Below the pieces are notes generated by a model. That model was not told where the DNA came from. It did not search any database and was given only the letters and a program-made list of their open reading frames with translations. Both the position numbers and the translations under genes were made by a program. This document shows, one piece after another, positions 49,896-59,182 of a stretch of DNA of 64,000 nt; the first letter of the stretch is position 1, and every line of letters begins with the position of its first letter. The stretch is from Planctomycetota bacterium (lineage in GTDB: Bacteria; Planctomycetota; J058; JAJDCQ01), in NCBI GenBank assembly GCA_029260755.1, contig JAJDCQ010000105.1:62001-126000 (forward strand), read 5' to 3'.

Positions 49896-51518
49896 ATGGA
49901 CACGGCGATCGTGACGTATGGACGGGGTTGGCCCGCGCTGACGGTGGTTCGGAGCCTCGGCCGCAAGGGCGTCCGGGTGATCTGCGGGGAGGAGGCGAGC
50001 TTCGCCCCCTGCTTCTTCTCCCGCTACTGCGCGAAGAGCTTCCGCTACCCGAACCCCGACGACGACCCCGAGGGCTTCCTCGACGCGCTCGAGACCGTCG
50101 TCCGCGAGAACCGCCCCGAGGACGGCGGTCGCTACGTCCTCATGCCGGTCCACAAGGAGACGCTCCTGGTCGCCGAGCACCGCGAGCGCTTCGAGCGCCT
50201 CGGCGTCACCGTCGTCCTGGCCGACCACGAGACGATGGCCCGGGTCTACGACAAGGGCAGCCTGGCCGAGCTCGCCGACGAGCTCGGGATCCGCCAGCCC
50301 CGGACCCACCGCTTCGCGACCTTCGAGGAGCTCTACGCTCGCGCCCACGAGGTTCGCTTCCCCGCCTTCGTGAAGATCCGCGACGGCGCCGCCGGCTGCG
50401 GCGTCGAGAGGGTCGACTCCCCCGAGGAGCTCGTCGCGACGTTCCGCGAGTTCGTCGACGGCTTCGGCCTCACCGACGCCCAGTGGCCGCTCGTCCAGGA
50501 GTTCGTCGGCGGGTCCGACCACTGCGTCACGGCGCTCTTCGATCACGGGCGTCCGGTCGCGATGATGACCTATCGCAACATCCGTCAGTTCCCCCGCGGC
50601 ACCGGCGCCGGGTGTCTGCGCGAGACGGTGAACGCCCCCGAGGCCGAGGCCGCCGCGATCCAGATGCTCGAGCACGTCGGCTGGCACGGCATCGCCCAGC
50701 TCGACTTCCGCATCGAGGACGACGGAACGAGCCACCTGATCGAGCTCAACCCGCGCTTCTTCGGCGGGCTGCCCCAGGCCGTCGCCTCCGGCGTCGACTA
50801 CCCCCACCTCGTCTTCCAGATGGGCTGCGGAGAGACCCCCGAGACGCCGGTCGTCGACATGACGGTCCGCACCGAGACGCCGATCATCGGCAAGCTCGCG
50901 ACGCTGAACGAGATGATCCACGACGGCGCGAAGCGCGATCAGCTCCGCTCGATCCGCGACGCCGTCGCGGCGATCCCCGGCGGCGAGGGCCGCCGCCACC
51001 GCTTCCGCCGGTTCCTGCGGGAGCTCGCGAACGCCGCCGACCCGCGCAACCTCGCCTCGTGGTTCCGCGAGATGTTCGCCAAGCACCGCGGCACCGTGAA
51101 CGACGTCATCGCCGCCGACGACCCGCTGCCCGCGCTCGGCTTCCTCTACCCGGTCGGCCTCTTCCTCAAGCACGGGAAGATCTCGACGGCGCTCCTCACC
51201 TCGGAGAAGGAGCTCGACCGGAGCCCGCGCCGCGGCCTGCGCGGCTGGCTCCGGCCGAACTGGCGGACCCTCGGCGTCTGCGCCGCCCTCTTCGTCGTCA
51301 CGGCCGTCCTGGGCACCTGGAACGTCACCGCCGACAACGTCGGCCGGATCGTGAGCTGGCCCGTCTGGGCCGCGGACGCGGCCCTCGACGGCGTCCGTGG
51401 GCTCGGCTACTCCGCCTTCACCCTGCTCCACCTCGGTTTCCTCTGGGTGGCGGCCGCGGTCGGCCTTCGCGTTCGCGAAGGCCAGCGCGCCGCCGCCGTT
51501 CCCCGCGTTTCCGCGTGA
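49896..51518 (+). CDS. ATP-grasp ligase with C-terminal membrane helices
   Basis: The 540-residue protein starts at ATG 49896 behind GGAGGAAGAC; an upstream in-frame TTG (49827) is rejected. Residues ~1-380 form an ATP-grasp fold: VTYGRGWPALTVVRSLGRKG, then ADHETMARVYDKGSLAELAD, FPAFVKIRDGAAGCGVERV, and the metal-binding end IAQLDFRIEDDGTSHLIELN with NPRFFGG. These enzymes join a carboxylate to an amine or thiol using ATP. About 150 residues further on there are two TM helices, so the C-terminus tethers it to the membrane. It is followed by a GATase-I-like hydrolase, suggesting a linked amide-bond pathway. Substrate unknown. Confidence 0.85.
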   Translation: MDTAIVTYGRGWPALTVVRSLGRKGVRVICGEEASFAPCFFSRYCAKSFRYPNPDDDPEGFLDALETVVRENRPEDGGRYVLMPVHKETLLVAEHRERFERLGVTVVLADHETMARVYDKGSLAELADELGIRQPRTHRFATFEELYARAHEVRFPAFVKIRDGAAGCGVERVDSPEELVATFREFVDGFGLTDAQWPLVQEFVGGSDHCVTALFDHGRPVAMMTYRNIRQFPRGTGAGCLRETVNAPEAEAAAIQMLEHVGWHGIAQLDFRIEDDGTSHLIELNPRFFGGLPQAVASGVDYPHLVFQMGCGETPETPVVDMTVRTETPIIGKLATLNEMIHDGAKRDQLRSIRDAVAAIPGGEGRRHRFRRFLRELANAADPRNLASWFREMFAKHRGTVNDVIAADDPLPALGFLYPVGLFLKHGKISTALLTSEKELDRSPRRGLRGWLRPNWRTLGVCAALFVVTAVLGTWNVTADNVGRIVSWPVWAADAALDGVRGLGYSAFTLLHLGFLWVAAAVGLRVREGQRAAAVPRVSA

Positions 51519-51624
51519 TCGCGGACGGGTCGGACCTCTCCCGCCGTCGGGGCGGGGTGGGGTCCGGCCCGGCCCGGTCGCGCGCGACGAGACGCAGCAA
51601 CGAACGCCCAGCGGAGAGAGACCG

Positions 51625-52548
51625 ATGTCGAACGACACCGCCGCCACCTTTGCGCCCACTCCCACCGGCGCCGCCGAGCCCCGCCGCCGTCGCTGGCCGC
51701 GCGTCCTTGCGACCGTCGTCGCGATCGTCCTGAGCGTGGTCGTCGCGTTCCGGTCCTGGGTGCGCCACGGCGTCGACGAGGACGCCCCGCGCGTCGGGAT
51801 GGTCATCGGCGACGACTGGATGAACCGCCTCGGAATCCACCAGGCGACCTACGAGGCGGTCATCACCCACGCCGGCGGTCGCGTCGTCAGCCTCGACCCG
51901 CGCGACGACCGCTCGGCCGACGCGATCCTCGACGGCGTCGATGCCCTCGTCCTGACCGGCGGCGGCGACGTCGATCCCGAGCTCTCGGGCGCGGCCGAGG
52001 AGCGCTGCCAGCTCGTCGACCGCAACCGCGACGACTTCGAGATCGCGCTGGTGCAGCGGGCGCTCGAGCGGGACATTCCGATCCTCGCCGTCTGCCGGGG
52101 CCACCAGCTCCTGAACGTGATCTTCGGCGGCACCCTCCGCGACCTGCGGGGCGACCCCGAGATGCGCAAGGCGCACAGCATCACCCTCCGGAGCCTCGAC
52201 GCCCATGGCGTGTACGTGACGCCCGGCAGCGGGCTCGACGAGCTGCTTCGAGCTCCCGAGGACGTCGCCCCCGACGCCGGCGTGCCCCTCCCCGTGAACA
52301 GCTTCCACGGGCAGGCGGTCGACGCGGTCGCGCCCGGCCTCCGGGTGAGCGCCGTCAGCCCCGACGGCGTGATCGAGGCGCTGGAGGTGCCCGGCGAGCG
52401 CTACGCGATCTCGGTCCAGTGGCACCCCGAGATCCTCTACTGGACCGACGCCGCGTCGCGACGCCTGTTCGAGCGCCTGATCGAGGAGGCCGAGCGCCGC
52501 CGCGACGCTCGCGCGCCGCGCGCCGCCCGCGTCGACGCCGGCGCCTGA
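51625..52548 (+). CDS. Class I glutamine-amidotransferase-fold hydrolase, PuuD/γ-glutamyl-GABA hydrolase-like, membrane-anchored
   Basis: The 307-residue protein starts at ATG 51625, preceded by CGGAGAGAG. An Arg-rich N-terminus and TM helix (~27-44) are followed by the peptidase C26 fold. It has TGGGDVDP, the nucleophile C157 in AVCRGHQ, VNSFHGQAVD, and H267/E269 in VQWHPE. The closest known group is the γ-glutamyl-γ-aminobutyrate hydrolases that cleave γ-glutamyl amides. The enzyme fold is secure; a γ-glutamyl substrate is inferred. Orientation and 106-nt spacing suggest cotranscription with the ATP-grasp ligase. Its hydrolase domain may face away from the cytoplasm if the helix is a signal anchor, which would be unusual. 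Confidence 0.88.
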   Translation: MSNDTAATFAPTPTGAAEPRRRRWPRVLATVVAIVLSVVVAFRSWVRHGVDEDAPRVGMVIGDDWMNRLGIHQATYEAVITHAGGRVVSLDPRDDRSADAILDGVDALVLTGGGDVDPELSGAAEERCQLVDRNRDDFEIALVQRALERDIPILAVCRGHQLLNVIFGGTLRDLRGDPEMRKAHSITLRSLDAHGVYVTPGSGLDELLRAPEDVAPDAGVPLPVNSFHGQAVDAVAPGLRVSAVSPDGVIEALEVPGERYAISVQWHPEILYWTDAASRRLFERLIEEAERRRDARAPRAARVDAGA

Positions 52549-52567
52549 GCGAGCCCCCACCTGACAC

Positions 52568-55429
52568 CTACCGCGGAGCGAGCTCGAGGCGGGCCTCGCG
52601 GAGGCCGGTGAACGGGGCCGGGTGGAAGGCGAAGCGCGCGGGCCACGCGCCGCCCTCGAGCTCGACCGGACGCCCGTCGAGCTCGACGGCGAGGGCGCCG
52701 TCGCGCTCGATCAGGTCGAGCGTCACCGCGTGCTGGGCCTGCGCAGGCCAGCCCCGGGTGAGCTTCGAGGATCCGGACCGTCGCGTCCGGCCGAGCTCCT
52801 TCGCCAGAGACGCGTCCGCCGCGAGCATCCGGGCCCCCGAGGCGTCGACGACGACGGAGACGAGCGCATCGCCCGTCGCGGACTGGAGGACGACGCCGAG
52901 CACCGCACCCGTCGCGCCTCGAAGCGACTCCAGCTTGGGGGGAGGATCGGGGATCTCGCCGTGCGGGTCCGGGCCGAGCCGCACGCCGATCCACTTGTGG
53001 GTCTCCTCCTTGCCGGAGTCGCCCCAGGTCCCCTCGAAGCGGCCGGCTTCGCCGAGCCGGAAGGTGAGCCGACCGGCGTCGCCGTCGCCCTCGATCCAAC
53101 GCCCCCGCAACGCGCCGTCGCTGCCGATCGCGCCCTGGATCCGGGACTCCCCGTCGTCGTAGATGCCCTCGAGCTGGTCGCCCGTCTGCTCGAAGCGAAG
53201 CGGCCCGTAGCTCGTCTGCCAGACCCCCACGAAGCTCGGTGAGCCGTCCTGCTCGCGCCGCGGCTCCGCGTAGAGGAGCTCGAGGGTCACGCGACGGAAT
53301 CGCTCGACCCCGCGGAGCTCGAACCGAACGTCCGTCACCGGGAGCGTCCGCGACTGCTCGCCCCCGACGAACCACAGCCCGTCCTCGACGACCCACTGGC
53401 TCGCGTCCGGGGTGATGTGGAAGGCGAGCTCCGCCATCCCACCCTCGGTGCCGCGGATGCGGATCGGTCCGAGCGCCTCGAGCTCGGCGACATCGGCCGT
53501 AGCCCGGGCGACGATCCTCTCGGCGAGCCGCCCGGCACGCCCCTCGAGGTGAGTGAGGAGCGGCTCGACCTTCTCGAGCCCGGCGCGCAGCAACCCGACG
53601 AGCGCGCCCGGGTCCTGGAGCAGCCCGGCCGGCACCGACGGCCACCCATCGGAGGCGGCTGGACGATCGGCGCCGCGCACGACCAGGGCGATGACCTCGC
53701 GCAGCTCCATCGTCGCGCGGAGGGCCTCGAGCACCCCGTCGCCGAGATCGCCGCCGAAGTCCTCCCGGACCGACTCGAGCTCGCTTCGCGCGACCGCCAG
53801 GTCGGCGCGAAGCGCCTGCCGGAAGAGGCTCCCCAACCGGTCCCCGAGCTCATCGAGACGCCCGATGTCCTCGGAGAGCTCGACCGGGCGCGGCGAGCCG
53901 TGCACCCGGCGGATCGCCAGGCGGTAACGGTCGAGCGCGTCGGTCGCATCCTCGTCGCAGGCGAGCCGATCGACCGTCGCCCAGCGCCACAGGACGACCC
54001 CGACCCGCGCCCCGTCGAGCTCCCCGTCGAGCATCAGGGCGAGACGCTCGAGGTCGCCCCCGACCCCGAGGGTCCGGTACTCGGCGAGGGCGCCCCGCCA
54101 GCTCGGATCCTCCAGCCCCTCGGTGATCCGGTCCGCGGCGCGCCGGGCCTCCCCGAAGTCGAGCAAAGCCGCGCCGACCGTCTCGCCGCTCCGGACGCCG
54201 CCGCCCCCCGCCAGCCGATCGACGAGACGACGATCATTCTCCTCCGGCGGCGTCGCGGCGACGTCGGGCAGGGGTGGCGGCGAGGACCGCCCGATCAGGA
54301 TCCCCGCGACGATCGAGAACGGGACCACGCCCGCGATCGTCGCGAGGGCGACCGGGACGGCCCCCCAGCCCGCGGACCGCGCGGGGCGCGGCAGCGATCC
54401 CGAGATCGCCAGATGGCTCCCGCTGCTCTCCTCCCCCTCGGCCTCGGCCCGACGCCGCTGCATCTTGAGCGCGTAGGGCGGACGCTGGCCCTTCAACACC
54501 CGGTCGAGGTCGGTCACGAGCGTCGCCGCGTCGGGGTAGCGTTCGTCGCGATCGCGCGCGGTCATGACCCGGACGACCAGGTCGGTCGCCTCGGTGACGC
54601 GCGGCTCGACGCTCGAGACCGGCGGCACGTCCTCCTGCACGTGCCGCATCAGCGTCACGACGGCCGTGTCGCCGGTGAGCGGGAATCCGCCGGTGAGCAT
54701 CTCGAAGACCATGACCCCGAGCGAGTATATGTCGCTCCGGACGTCGATGTCGCGCTTGCCGACCGCCACCTCGGGCGACATGTAGAACGGCGTCCCCATC
54801 GCGATGCCGGTCCGCGTCTGGTGTTGCGTGACCACGCCGCGGTCCTTCGCGAGGCCGAGGTCGGCGAGCTTCGCGGTGCCGTCCGCGGTGATGAGGACGT
54901 TGGCCGGCTTGATGTCCCGGTGGAGAATGCCCGCCTCGCTGGCGCACTGCATCGCGAGGGCGACCTCGCGGATCACCTCGAGGGCGCGGTGCTCGGCGAT
55001 CTTCCCCGCCTCGACGAGGTGCGCCTGGACGCTCACGCCCTCGACGAGCTCCATCGCGAGCCAGTGGAAGCCCGCGTCGAAGCCCGAGTCGTAGACGCCG
55101 ACGACGTTCTTGTGCTGGAGCCGGGCGACCATCTTCGCCTCGGCGTGAAAGCGCTCGGTGTAGTGCGGGTCGGCGGCCATCGACGCCGAGAGCACCTTGA
55201 GCGCGACCGGACGCTGGAGGCTGACCTGGGTCGCCAGCCAGACGGTCGCCTGCCCCCCCTCGCCGAGCAGGCGCTCGATCTGGTACGGACCGAGCTGCTT
55301 CGGCGGCGCGGCGCCGCCCGCGGCGACGCCAACGCCCTCGCCCACGCCCGCCGGCACGGTCGCGAACTGCGAGACGTCGATCTGCCGCGACCCCTCGACG
55401 CTCCCCGCCAGATCCGGCTGGCTGTCCAT
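52568..55429 (-). CDS. Hanks-type Ser/Thr protein kinase 3, membrane-anchored
   Basis: The 953-residue protein starts at ATG 55429, with GGAG eight nt upstream; an in-frame GTG at 55433 is too close. Kinase domain ~48-315: loop GEGGQA (56-61), K78, HRDIKPAN (D172), DLG in place of DFG (190-192), and YMSPE. A TM helix lies at ~352-380. The C-terminal ~570 residues contain helical segments and a β-rich end. That end holds a ~90-residue insertion (GVWQTSYGPLRFEQTGD to FEGTWGDSGKEE) with repeating G-x-W and G-x-Y/F turns that is absent from the paralogue kinase 4. The insertion may be a ligand-binding module. It is the downstream member of the pair 3/4. Confidence 0.92.
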   Translation of the reverse strand: MDSQPDLAGSVEGSRQIDVSQFATVPAGVGEGVGVAAGGAAPPKQLGPYQIERLLGEGGQATVWLATQVSLQRPVALKVLSASMAADPHYTERFHAEAKMVARLQHKNVVGVYDSGFDAGFHWLAMELVEGVSVQAHLVEAGKIAEHRALEVIREVALAMQCASEAGILHRDIKPANVLITADGTAKLADLGLAKDRGVVTQHQTRTGIAMGTPFYMSPEVAVGKRDIDVRSDIYSLGVMVFEMLTGGFPLTGDTAVVTLMRHVQEDVPPVSSVEPRVTEATDLVVRVMTARDRDERYPDAATLVTDLDRVLKGQRPPYALKMQRRRAEAEGEESSGSHLAISGSLPRPARSAGWGAVPVALATIAGVVPFSIVAGILIGRSSPPPLPDVAATPPEENDRRLVDRLAGGGGVRSGETVGAALLDFGEARRAADRITEGLEDPSWRGALAEYRTLGVGGDLERLALMLDGELDGARVGVVLWRWATVDRLACDEDATDALDRYRLAIRRVHGSPRPVELSEDIGRLDELGDRLGSLFRQALRADLAVARSELESVREDFGGDLGDGVLEALRATMELREVIALVVRGADRPAASDGWPSVPAGLLQDPGALVGLLRAGLEKVEPLLTHLEGRAGRLAERIVARATADVAELEALGPIRIRGTEGGMAELAFHITPDASQWVVEDGLWFVGGEQSRTLPVTDVRFELRGVERFRRVTLELLYAEPRREQDGSPSFVGVWQTSYGPLRFEQTGDQLEGIYDDGESRIQGAIGSDGALRGRWIEGDGDAGRLTFRLGEAGRFEGTWGDSGKEETHKWIGVRLGPDPHGEIPDPPPKLESLRGATGAVLGVVLQSATGDALVSVVVDASGARMLAADASLAKELGRTRRSGSSKLTRGWPAQAQHAVTLDLIERDGALAVELDGRPVELEGGAWPARFAFHPAPFTGLREARLELAPR

Positions 55430-55483
55430 CGGCACGACTCCACCCCGCGACGAAACCGGCGGGGCTACCTCGGTAGAAGATCC

Positions 55484-58111
55484 CTAGCGGGGGGCCAGCT
55501 CGAGACGGACCTCGCGGACGCTCGTGCTCGGCGTCGGAAAGAAGACGATCCGCGTCGGCCACGCGCCGGCCTCCGCGGGCACGGCCCGGCCGTCGATCTT
55601 GAACGAGAGCATCCCCGCCTCGTCGACGAGCTCGATGGTCATCCCGACGTTCGCGCTCGCCCGGCGCTCCCGGTCGCGACGGCGGTCGCGACCGCCGTCG
55701 CGGTCGCCGTCGCGGTCGCCATCCTCCTCGCCCTCGTCCGCCATCCCCCGGAGGACGTCGTAGATCCCGCCCGCGACCCCGGCCTCGGGGTCGAGCACGC
55801 GGGCCTGACCGTCGCCGAGGACGAGGCGAACGATCTCCACGCCCGTCGCGTCGAGCGTGACCAGGCCGAGGACCGGGAGGCCGACGACCTCCAGCGTGAC
55901 GCTCCGGAATCGCGCGGCGTCGCGGAGCTCGAAGGTCACCTTGCCGCTCTGGAACGTCTCCCAGGGGTCCTCGCCCCCCCTTCTTCGGCGATCGCCCGTG
56001 AACCGCAGGCCGTTCTCGGAGACCGACCACTGACCCGCATCGGGGATGACGCGGAGCGCCAGCTCCGCCATCCCGCCCTCGATGCCGCGGACCCGCACCG
56101 GCCCGAGCGCCTCGAGCTCGGCCGCGTCCGCCTCGGCCCGGTCGGCCACCACGCGCGCCAGCCTCCGGGCGCGGCCGTCGAGGTGAACCAGATGCCCTCG
56201 GACCTCGACGAGCTTCGCTCGTATCAGGCGGAGCAGCTCGCTCGGGCGGTGAAGCAGCCCGAGCGGCACGACCTGCCACCCCGGCGGCACACCGTCGATC
56301 GCCTCGTCGAAGATCGCGCGCGCGACGAGCTCCCGGAGCTCGATCGTCGCCTTGATCGCGGCGAACACCTCGTCGCCGACGTCGGCCCCGAAGTCCTTCC
56401 GGGCCGTCTCGAGCTCGGCGCGGCACTCCCGCAGGTCACTCCGGAGCGCGCGCCGGAGCAGATCGTCGAACCTCGAGCCCATGGCCGCGAGCCGTTCGAT
56501 GTCGGCGCCGAGCTTCTCCGACCCGTCGACTCCGTGAATCCGGCCGATCGCGAGACGGTACCGGTCGAGGGCGTCGGACCACTCGTCGTCCTCGTCGGCG
56601 ACGATCCGATCGATCGTCGCCCACCGCCAGAGCACGAGCCCGACCTCATCGCCGTCAAGCGCTCGCTCGAGGACGCGGGCGAGTCGCTCGAGGTCGCCTC
56701 CGATCTCCAGGGTCCGATAGGTCGCGAGGCCGTCGCGCCAGGCCTCGTCGGTCCGGCCCTCGGTGATCGCCTCGGCCACGCGCCGCGCGTCGCCGAAGGA
56801 GATCGTCGGGCGAGCCGCGACGCGCTCCGGGGTCCGGTCAGCCGCCCGTTCGGCCTCGCGTCCGCGGTCGGGCTCGTTCTCCTCGGCGAGACGACGACGC
56901 GCGTCCGCGCCCGTCGGCGTCGGCGAGACGACCCGCCGCTCCGCCGGGACCATCCTCGAGCCGATCACGATCCCGGCGACCGCCGCGACCGGAATCGCGA
57001 CCACGAGACCCGCGATCGCCAGCGGGACGCCGCTGCCCGACGAACCGCGGCGCGCGAGCTGGCTCGCGCGAGGGAGCGGCGACGCCTCCGCGCCGACCCC
57101 GGATTCTTCGGCGCGCTCGCCGGAGGCCTCCAGCGCGCGACGAAGGGCCTTGAGGGCGAACGGCGGGCGCTGCGCCTTGAGCACTCGATCGAGATCGCCG
57201 ACGAGGGTCGCGGCGTCGGGGTAGCGGTCCTCCCGCTCGCGCGCGACCATCACGCGGATGAGGAGCTCGGTCGCCTCGGTCACGCTCGAGTTCACGCTCG
57301 AGACCGGCGGGACGTCCTCCTGGGCGTGCCGCATCATCGTCATGACCGCGGTCTCGCCGGTCAGCGGCAGCCGCCCGGTGAGCATCTCGAAGAGCATGAT
57401 CCCGAGCGAGTAGATGTCGCTCCGGACATCCACCGCCCGGTCCCCGATGACGGCCTCGGGCGACATGTAGAACGGGGTGCCCATCGTGACCCCGGTGGCC
57501 GTCTGGTGCTGCGCGGCCACGCCGCGGTCCTTGGCGAGGCCGAGGTCGGCGAGCTTGGCGGTGCCGTCGGCCGTGATCATCACGTTGCCCGGCTTGATGT
57601 CACGGTGGAGGATCCCCGCCTCGGCGGCGCACTGAATCGCGAGCGCGACCTCGCGGATCACCTCGAGCGCGCGATGCTCGGGGATCGGCCCGGACTGCTT
57701 GAGGTGCGCCCGGACGCTGGCGCCCTCGATCAGCTCCATCGCGAGCCAGTGGAAGCCCGCGTCGAAGCCCGAGTCGTAGACGCCGACGACGTTCTTGTGC
57801 TGGAGCCGGGCGACCATCTTCGCCTCGGCGTGGAAGCGCTCGGTGTAGTGCGGGTCGGCGGCCATCGGGGCCGAGAGGACCTTCAGGGCGACGGGGCGCT
57901 GGAGCGAGACCTGCGTGGCGAGAAAGACGGTCGCCTGCCCCCCCTGACCGATCGGCCGCTCGAGCCGGTAGGGACCGAGCTGCTGCGGCGGCGCGTTCCC
58001 GGCGGCGGGGGGGACCGTGCCGTGAATCGGGGCGGTCGCGGCCTGGGAGCGGGTGAGCCGGCGCGAGCCTTCCGCGCTGCCCGCGAGCGTCGGTGAGTGG
58101 TGACTGTCCAT
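55484..58111 (-). CDS. Hanks-type Ser/Thr protein kinase 4, membrane-anchored, paralogue of kinase 3
   Basis: The 875-residue protein has loop GQGGQA (55-60), K77, HRDIKPGN (D171), DLG (189-191) and YMSPE. Its kinase domain is almost identical to kinase 3 in the region ADPHYTERFHAEAKMVARLQ and beyond. A TM helix lies at ~365-390. The C-terminal part shares short blocks with kinase 3 (ELEALGP, GGMAEL, SVTLE) but is clearly diverged and lacks the 90-residue insert. A run DGDRDGDRDGGRDRRRDRER near 800 comes from a simple GGTCGC repeat. It lies 54 nt upstream of kinase 3, so both are probably one transcript. A minus-strand TATAAC at 58164-58169 could be its -10. Confidence 0.92.
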   Translation of the reverse strand: MDSHHSPTLAGSAEGSRRLTRSQAATAPIHGTVPPAAGNAPPQQLGPYRLERPIGQGGQATVFLATQVSLQRPVALKVLSAPMAADPHYTERFHAEAKMVARLQHKNVVGVYDSGFDAGFHWLAMELIEGASVRAHLKQSGPIPEHRALEVIREVALAIQCAAEAGILHRDIKPGNVMITADGTAKLADLGLAKDRGVAAQHQTATGVTMGTPFYMSPEAVIGDRAVDVRSDIYSLGIMLFEMLTGRLPLTGETAVMTMMRHAQEDVPPVSSVNSSVTEATELLIRVMVAREREDRYPDAATLVGDLDRVLKAQRPPFALKALRRALEASGERAEESGVGAEASPLPRASQLARRGSSGSGVPLAIAGLVVAIPVAAVAGIVIGSRMVPAERRVVSPTPTGADARRRLAEENEPDRGREAERAADRTPERVAARPTISFGDARRVAEAITEGRTDEAWRDGLATYRTLEIGGDLERLARVLERALDGDEVGLVLWRWATIDRIVADEDDEWSDALDRYRLAIGRIHGVDGSEKLGADIERLAAMGSRFDDLLRRALRSDLRECRAELETARKDFGADVGDEVFAAIKATIELRELVARAIFDEAIDGVPPGWQVVPLGLLHRPSELLRLIRAKLVEVRGHLVHLDGRARRLARVVADRAEADAAELEALGPVRVRGIEGGMAELALRVIPDAGQWSVSENGLRFTGDRRRRGGEDPWETFQSGKVTFELRDAARFRSVTLEVVGLPVLGLVTLDATGVEIVRLVLGDGQARVLDPEAGVAGGIYDVLRGMADEGEEDGDRDGDRDGGRDRRRDRERRASANVGMTIELVDEAGMLSFKIDGRAVPAEAGAWPTRIVFFPTPSTSVREVRLELAPR

Positions 58112-58185
58112 CGGCCAGAGACTCCACCGCGACGCGGCGTCAGCGCCGGCCGGGGCACTCTCCGTTATAGACGCTGGAGGGGGAG

Positions 58186-58201
58186 GGGACCATCCGGTCC
58201 C
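58186..58201 (-). terminator. Short hairpin after yraN
   Basis: GGGACC-ATCC-GGTCCC (58186-58201) is a perfect 6-bp stem with a 4-nt loop, three bases past the yraN stop. It is the only stem there and may end the trmD-rplS-yraN transcript, followed by a C/T-rich tract. Confidence 0.4.
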
Positions 58202-58204
58202 GGT

Positions 58205-58693
58205 TCAGCCGAGGCCGAGGCGTCGCGGATCGACGTGGAACGCGGCCTGGATCCAGCGGACCTTGAGGCGGTCGGGGGTCTCGCGGAGCTCGCGCTCGGG
58301 GATCCCGCGCGGAGCCTCGACGGCGAGGACGTCGAAGCGGACGTCGCGCCCCTGCAGCTGGCGGCTCCGTTTGAGGAAGGCGCTGGCGCAGCGGGCGAGC
58401 CGGTCCTGCTTGGCCCGGTCGACGGCGTCCTCGCCGCGCCCGGCCCACCCGCCCTTTCGGCGGGTCTTCACCTCGGCGAAGACGACGATGGCGCTCGCGC
58501 CGGCGCCCTCCATCGCGACGAGGTCGATCTCGCCGCAGGGCGTCTCGACGTTGCGCGCGAGGACGCGAAGGCCATTCTTCTCGAGCTCACGAGCGGCGAC
58601 CCGCTCGCCGAGCCGGCCGAGGCTGGGCTCGACCGGCTCCTCCGGCTGTTTCTTGCGTCGCCGAAAGACCGAGGTTATGGCCTTTCGGATCAC
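58205..58693 (-). CDS. yraN: UPF0102/YraN-family endonuclease-like protein
   Basis: The 162-residue protein starts at GTG 58693, overlapping the rplS stop. GRLGERVAARELEKNGLRVL, then NVETPCGEIDLVAMEG, FAEVKTRRKGGWAGR and RFDVLAVE match YraN/UPF0102, a restriction-endonuclease-like fold with the E-D-ExK nuclease motif. Its cellular role is not settled. The charged N-terminus RRRKKQPEE is an extra 20-residue extension. It is usual for yraN to lie next to rplS in bacteria, with RNase HII often following; none follows here. Confidence 0.92.
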   Translation of the reverse strand: MIRKAITSVFRRRKKQPEEPVEPSLGRLGERVAARELEKNGLRVLARNVETPCGEIDLVAMEGAGASAIVVFAEVKTRRKGGWAGRGEDAVDRAKQDRLARCASAFLKRSRQLQGRDVRFDVLAVEAPRGIPERELRETPDRLKVRWIQAAFHVDPRRLGLG

Positions 58694-59139
58694 GCGGTGG
58701 TCGGGGTCGCGGCCTTCGTCGTCGCGGCCGCGGCGGCCTTCGCCGGTCCGCGACGCTTGCGGGGGCGGCCCGCCGGCTTCGTCGACTGGTCACGCCGCTC
58801 CTTGACCTTGGTCGCCTTGCCGACGCGGTCCCGGAGGTAGTAGAGCTTGGCGCGGCGCACCTTGCCCTGGCGCTTGACCTCGACCTTCTCGACGAAGGGC
58901 GAGTGGAACGGGAAGACGCGCTCGACGCCCTCGCCGGCGACGATGCGCCGCACGGTGAACGTCTGGCGGATCCCGCCGTGCTTCTTGCCGATCACCGTGC
59001 CGGTGAAGACCTGCACGCGCTCGCGCTCCCCCTCCTTGATGCGCACGTGGACATCGACGGTGTCGCCCACGCGGAACTCGGGGAGGGACTCCTTCATGTG
59101 GCGCTGCTCGACGCCGGCCATGATCTTGTCGATGTTCAC
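58690..59139 (-). CDS. rplS: 50S ribosomal protein L19, extended C-terminus
   Basis: The 149-residue protein starts at GTG 59139 behind AGGAG. Residues 1-115 match L19: FRVGDTVDVHVRIKEGERER, QVFTGTVIGKKHGG, ETFTVRRI-like and VFPFHSPFVEKVEV, with RRAKLYYLRDR. L19 sits at the 30S-50S interface. A 34-residue tail of Arg/Lys/Ala/Thr follows (PAGRPRKRRGPAKAAAAA) and is not normal for the family; it may be an RNA-binding extension. It is the third-from-last gene of the S16-TrmD-L19 region, 43 nt after trmD. Confidence 0.96.
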   Translation of the reverse strand: MNIDKIMAGVEQRHMKESLPEFRVGDTVDVHVRIKEGERERVQVFTGTVIGKKHGGIRQTFTVRRIVAGEGVERVFPFHSPFVEKVEVKRQGKVRRAKLYYLRDRVGKATKVKERRDQSTKPAGRPRKRRGPAKAAAAATTKAATPTTA

Positions 59140-59182
59140 GTCCCTTGCTCCTGCTTGCTTGCTCTGCTAGCTGCTAGTGTCT

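Noticed and set aside
53417..58096. 1559-codon + strand frame opposite kinases 3 and 4
   Set aside because: Antisense of two kinase genes; repetitive charged sequence typical of reading the complementary strand of high-GC genes.
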